Below, piece after piece: positions 36,043 to 38,161 of a DNA stretch of 38,161 bases. This DNA is from Candidatus Krumholzibacteriia bacterium (GTDB lineage: Bacteria; Krumholzibacteriota; Krumholzibacteriia; G020349025), in NCBI GenBank assembly GCA_035649275.1, contig DASRJW010000064.1:1-38161 (forward strand), read 5' to 3'. Under the pieces are notes generated by a model. That model did no database searches, had not been told where the DNA came from, and saw only the letters and a program-made list of their open reading frames with translations. Both the position numbers and the translations under genes were made by a program. The number at the start of each line of letters is the position of its first letter. Position 1 is the first letter of the stretch.

Positions 36043-36795
36043 TCACAGGCCGAGGAACTGCATCGTCAGGCCGCAGCAGGCGATGGCCATCCCCGCCAGA
36101 GCGTGGGCGTAGCGCTCCCATCCCGCGAGGCGCAGGCGCCCGAGCCCTTCCTGGCCGGCGAGGACGACGACGCACATCGTCCCGATCGTCGCCACCGCGA
36201 AGGCCGCGGTCACCAGTGCGGCGCCGCTCAGGCTCTCCTTCGCCATCGGGTACATCAGAAGCGGGATCAGCGCCTCGCACGGTCCGAAGACGAAGATCGT
36301 GAACAGGATCCAGGGCGTGATGCTGGCCGTCGTGGCGGGAGCCGTGTCCTTACCTTCGTGAGCGTCGGTATGGTTGTTAACGTGCACGTGGACATGCTCC
36401 GCCTCGTGCAGGTGCTCGTGCTGGTGGATGACCCCGCTAGGGTGGGCGTGGATATGGGTGTGCGGCCGGTGCCGGTAGGCGCGGCGCAGTCCCCAGGCGG
36501 TGTAAGCGATACCGAAGCCGATCATGAGCCACGCGGCCACCTGGCCGCGGGCGGCTTCGATGAATTCGAGGCGCGAGAGAACGACACCGAGGGCGATGCC
36601 GGCGGCTCCCAAGACGACCGAGCCGAGCACGTGCCCCAGACCACACAGGCAGGTCAAGATCAGTGTGCGCCGGCGTGACCAGTGCTGCGCTCGGGACATG
36701 AAGATGAAGGGCAGGTAGTGGTCGGGACCGAGAAGCGTGTGGGCGACACCGAGGCTGACCGCCGTGAGGAGAAGGACTGACAAGTCGCCGTTCAT
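36043..36795 (-). CDS. NicO/UreH-like membrane metal transporter with His-rich loop
   Basis: 250-residue membrane protein with about six helices. Helix 1 carries GVAHTLLGPDHYLPF, the HxxxxxDH metal-site pattern of the Ni/Co transporter (NicO/RcnA) and UreH groups, followed by CGLGHVLGS. A central cytoplasmic or periplasmic loop (about residues 109-150) is packed with histidines in HxH pairs, and the second half has FVFGPCEALIPLLMYP. It probably moves or exports Ni, Co or a related divalent metal. ATG 36795 matches the family start. It is convergent with dcd. No urease or hydrogenase gene is nearby. Confidence 0.85.
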   Translation of the reverse strand: MNGDLSVLLLTAVSLGVAHTLLGPDHYLPFIFMSRAQHWSRRRTLILTCLCGLGHVLGSVVLGAAGIALGVVLSRLEFIEAARGQVAAWLMIGFGIAYTAWGLRRAYRHRPHTHIHAHPSGVIHQHEHLHEAEHVHVHVNNHTDAHEGKDTAPATTASITPWILFTIFVFGPCEALIPLLMYPMAKESLSGAALVTAAFAVATIGTMCVVVLAGQEGLGRLRLAGWERYAHALAGMAIACCGLTMQFLGL

Positions 36796-36836
36796 GGGCG
36801 CAGCCTCGCGGACCTACCGGACCTCGATGCAGTTCG

Positions 36837-36866
36837 GTCGGCCCGCCCTTTTCGGCGGGCGCCGAC
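36837..36866. promoter_or_regulatory. Hairpin upstream of the metal transporter
   Basis: GTCGG-CCCGCC (36837-36847) pairs with GGCGGG-CCGAC (36854-36859 and 36862-36866), with a two-base bulge and the loop CTTTTC. It sits about 40-70 bases before the transporter start on the minus strand, so it may be part of its leader, or a terminator for minus-strand RNA entering from the right. Confidence 0.4.
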
Positions 36867-36928
36867 GAGCGACCCAACCGCCAGCTAGACTGGAGTTTAC
36901 ACGGAATCCCCGGGGCCCGAGATCCCTC

Positions 36929-36958
36929 TTCACCCGGGGCGGTCGGGCGCGCTAGAAT
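36929..36958 (+). promoter_or_regulatory. Promoter of the isolated small transcription unit
   Basis: TTCACC (36929-36934, 4/6) and TAGAAT (36953-36958, 5/6) are 18 bases apart. Predicted start near 36966. It is the only good promoter before the terminator at 37207. Confidence 0.45.
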
Positions 36959-37082
36959 TCTGGAGTCTGAGAGTCGCGTGGGTCCCATGGGGGAGTCCAC
37001 GACGGTCCTGAAGGTCGGGCGCCCGAAGGGCCGGGCGGGTTGGGTCCCGCGGATATGGGCACGCCCATGAGGAGGTGATCCA

Positions 37083-37130
37083 GTGAGTTCTGATCGATGC
37101 GGCTCAGTGGAGGTGGCGTCCCTGTCTTAG
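37083..37130 (+). CDS. Possible 15-codon peptide with an exceptional ribosome site
   Basis: GTG 37083 opens a 15-codon frame (VSSDRCGSVEVASLS) ending at TAG 37128. Directly before it, AGGAGGTGATCCAG (37070-37083) complements 14 bases at the 3' end of bacterial 16S rRNA, far beyond a normal Shine-Dalgarno match. Its last codons lie over the left arm of the 37112-37125 stem, so a translating ribosome would open that stem. Coding is unproven; the match may instead tether the RNA to ribosomes. Confidence 0.25.
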   Translation: MSSDRCGSVEVASLS

Positions 37131-37206
37131 GGAGCTGCTCAGCGTCCGTGGCGCGGTCGGGTCCCCACAGGGAGACCCAACGCCACCGACACTGGACCTT
37201 CGTCGA

Positions 37207-37238
37207 GGGCCCCGCTGCGCGAGCGGCGGGGCCCTTTC
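37207..37238 (+). terminator. Strong rho-independent terminator
   Basis: A 12-bp stem (37207-37218 with 37223-37234), one G-U pair, is closed by a GCGA tetraloop of the stable GNRA class and followed by TTTCAATT. It ends the small unit and insulates the ligase gene that starts 84 bases later. Confidence 0.85.
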
Positions 37239-37321
37239 AATTGGGTACAGCCTTCTGAAGCTACCATGGAGAGCTCGGACGGCGCCTGAACCTCGAGGCG
37301 CCATGGCAGAGTGAGGGCATC

Positions 37322-38161
37322 GTGTCCGAGCCAGCGAGACTCGCCGACATTGTGGCGACGTCGAAAGCCGTGCGCGCGACGTCGGGCCGGCTCGAGAAGC
37401 GCGCCCGGCTCGGGGAGCTGTTCGCGCGACTCGACCCCGGAGATCTCAGACTCGCCGCCACATTCCTGGCGGGAGAAACCTTACCAGCAAGCCTGAACGT
37501 GGGCTGGAGCGCGGTCGTCGCCGCGGAACGTGCGCTCGCGACGCCCGATGTCCTCCCCTTGTTCGCGGCGGTGACGACGCCCGTGTCGACCCCGCAGAGT
37601 TCTCCGACGCTGGCCGAGGTCCACGCCGCCTTCGAGGCCCTGGAACGCGTCGAGGGAGCCGGGGCCGCCAAGAAGCGTCAAGGAATCCTACAGCGCCTGT
37701 TCGCGCCTCTCGACGCCGAGGAGCGCAAGTTCCTGGGCGCGCTCTTCGTGGGCGAGCTGCGTCAAGGTGCCTCGCGCGCCGTCGTGCTCGAGGCCGTGGC
37801 CGATGCCTTCGCCCTCGAGCCGGACGCACTGCGGCGGGCGGTCATGTTCGCAGGTTCGCTGGGCGAGGTTCTGGAGAGAGTCGCCCGCGACGGCGCCGCA
37901 GCGCTCGAGCGTTTCGCGCCGCGTCCGGGCGTGCCGGTCGAGCCGATGCTGGCGGCACAGGCCGAGGATCTCGAGGCGACGTTGGCGAAGTTCGGCGGGC
38001 GAGCCGCCGCCGAATGGAAACTGGATGGTGTGCGCGTGCAGGTGCACCGGCACGGCCACGAGGTGCACGTGTTCTCGCGGCAACTCCGTGAGGTGTCGGC
38101 GCTCACACCGGAGACCGTGGAGCTGGCGCGCAGTCTGCCGGTGCAGAGCGTGATCCTCGAC
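37322..38161 (+). CDS. ATP-dependent DNA ligase (3' partial)
   Basis: Seals nicks in duplex DNA through an enzyme-AMP intermediate. The frame runs from GTG 37322 to the window end (280 codons) without a stop. The first about 200 residues form an all-helical DNA-binding domain as in archaeal/eukaryal ligase I and the bacterial LigB/LigC relatives (LGELFARLDPGDLRLAATFL, RKFLGALFVGELRQGASR). The adenylation motif I follows as EWKLDGVRVQVHRHG, whose Lys is the nucleotidyl acceptor. The remaining nucleotidyl-transferase and OB domains lie outside. GAGGG (37313-37317) precedes the GTG by four bases. A 7-bp hairpin (37281-37287 with 37296-37302) lies in the leader. No Ku gene is visible in the window. 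Confidence 0.9.
   Translation, partial: MSEPARLADIVATSKAVRATSGRLEKRARLGELFARLDPGDLRLAATFLAGETLPASLNVGWSAVVAAERALATPDVLPLFAAVTTPVSTPQSSPTLAEVHAAFEALERVEGAGAAKKRQGILQRLFAPLDAEERKFLGALFVGELRQGASRAVVLEAVADAFALEPDALRRAVMFAGSLGEVLERVARDGAAALERFAPRPGVPVEPMLAAQAEDLEATLAKFGGRAAAEWKLDGVRVQVHRHGHEVHVFSRQLREVSALTPETVELARSLPVQSVILD

Larger units (their letters stand above)
36966..37238 (+). ncRNA. Candidate structured small RNA or leader-type transcript (unassigned)
   Basis: A unit of about 270 bases between a promoter and a strong terminator with no long gene. Visible pairings: GGTGGCGT-CCCTGT (37112-37125) with ACAGGG and ACGCCACC (37167-37172, 37180-37187), leaving a 7-base bulge. A rival pairing is GTTGGGT-CCC (37039-37048) with GGG and ACCCAAC (37170-37172, 37175-37181). 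CGACG-GTCC near 37000 can pair with GGAC and CGTCG just before the terminator. The two larger pairings exclude each other, as in switching RNAs. Two tiny frames lie within: 36987-37070 (27 codons) and 37083-37130. I could not match it to 6S, SRP, tmRNA or RNase P RNA by eye. Confidence 0.4.

Noticed and set aside
37070-37083. Remnant of a 16S rRNA 3' end on the minus strand
   Set aside because: Only 14 bases match; the sequence upstream on that strand does not resemble the conserved 16S helix 45 region.
37112-37187. tRNA or tmRNA fold in the orphan unit
   Set aside because: The outer 8-bp stem has the right look, but there is no T-loop TTCRA and no CCA-adjacent acceptor end.
37097-37252. Frame of about 51 codons starting at ATG 37097
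   Set aside because: It reads straight through the strong terminator stem at 37207-37234, so it is unlikely to be translated as such.

Overview
This is a GC-rich chromosomal segment from a bacterium with an aerobic or respiratory lifestyle. It contains no mobile elements, rRNA, tRNA or CRISPR that I can see. The gene content is a complex I operon without NADH-oxidising subunits, a B12-dependent ribonucleotide reductase, a fused aspartokinase/diaminopimelate decarboxylase, an M56 sensor-type protease, a Ste24-like M48 protease and several secreted proteins of unknown function. It would fit a lineage such as Gemmatimonadota, Acidobacteriota, Eisenbacteria or a deltaproteobacterial group. I cannot place it further from sequence alone.

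Layout. Bases 1-12.9 kb hold a mixed set of short units: the 3' part of a BlaR1-like M56 protein, a Rieske oxygenase, an M20 peptidase with a secreted NTF2-like protein, an SDR, a periplasmic cytochrome c protein related to the N-terminal module of FTR1 iron transporters, two secreted proteins of unknown function, an ArsB/CitM-type permease, and a scramblase-like protein followed by a lipoprotein. Bases 13.0-17.0 kb hold an aldo/keto reductase, an M48 protease overlapping a family 2 glycosyltransferase, and a class I aminotransferase. Bases 17.0-24.3 kb, all on the minus strand, hold nrdJ, a small unknown protein, dinB and lysAC. Bases 24.25-24.89 kb form a 640-base divergent control region. 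Bases 24.9-35.2 kb are the nuoABCDHIJKLMN operon on the plus strand, with tightly overlapping genes, followed by dcd. The window ends with a histidine-rich NicO/UreH-like metal transporter on the minus strand, an isolated promoter-terminator unit with no convincing long ORF, and the start of an ATP-dependent DNA ligase.

How the parts relate. nrdJ and dcd supply deoxynucleotide precursors and flank the nuo operon; dinB and the DNA ligase are DNA-repair functions. The nrdJ-nuo intergenic region has opposing promoter-like sequences, a NrdR-like palindrome and a cluster of DnaA-box-like sites, and nrdJ appears to have a long, folded leader. The least explained item is the roughly 270-base unit at 36.93-37.24 kb. 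It has its own promoter and a very strong terminator, and carries a 14-base match to the complement of the 16S rRNA 3' end followed by a 15-codon reading frame. Nothing here amounts to a complete new defence or biosynthetic system. The novelty is mostly in the two non-coding regions and the orphan domain arrangements.
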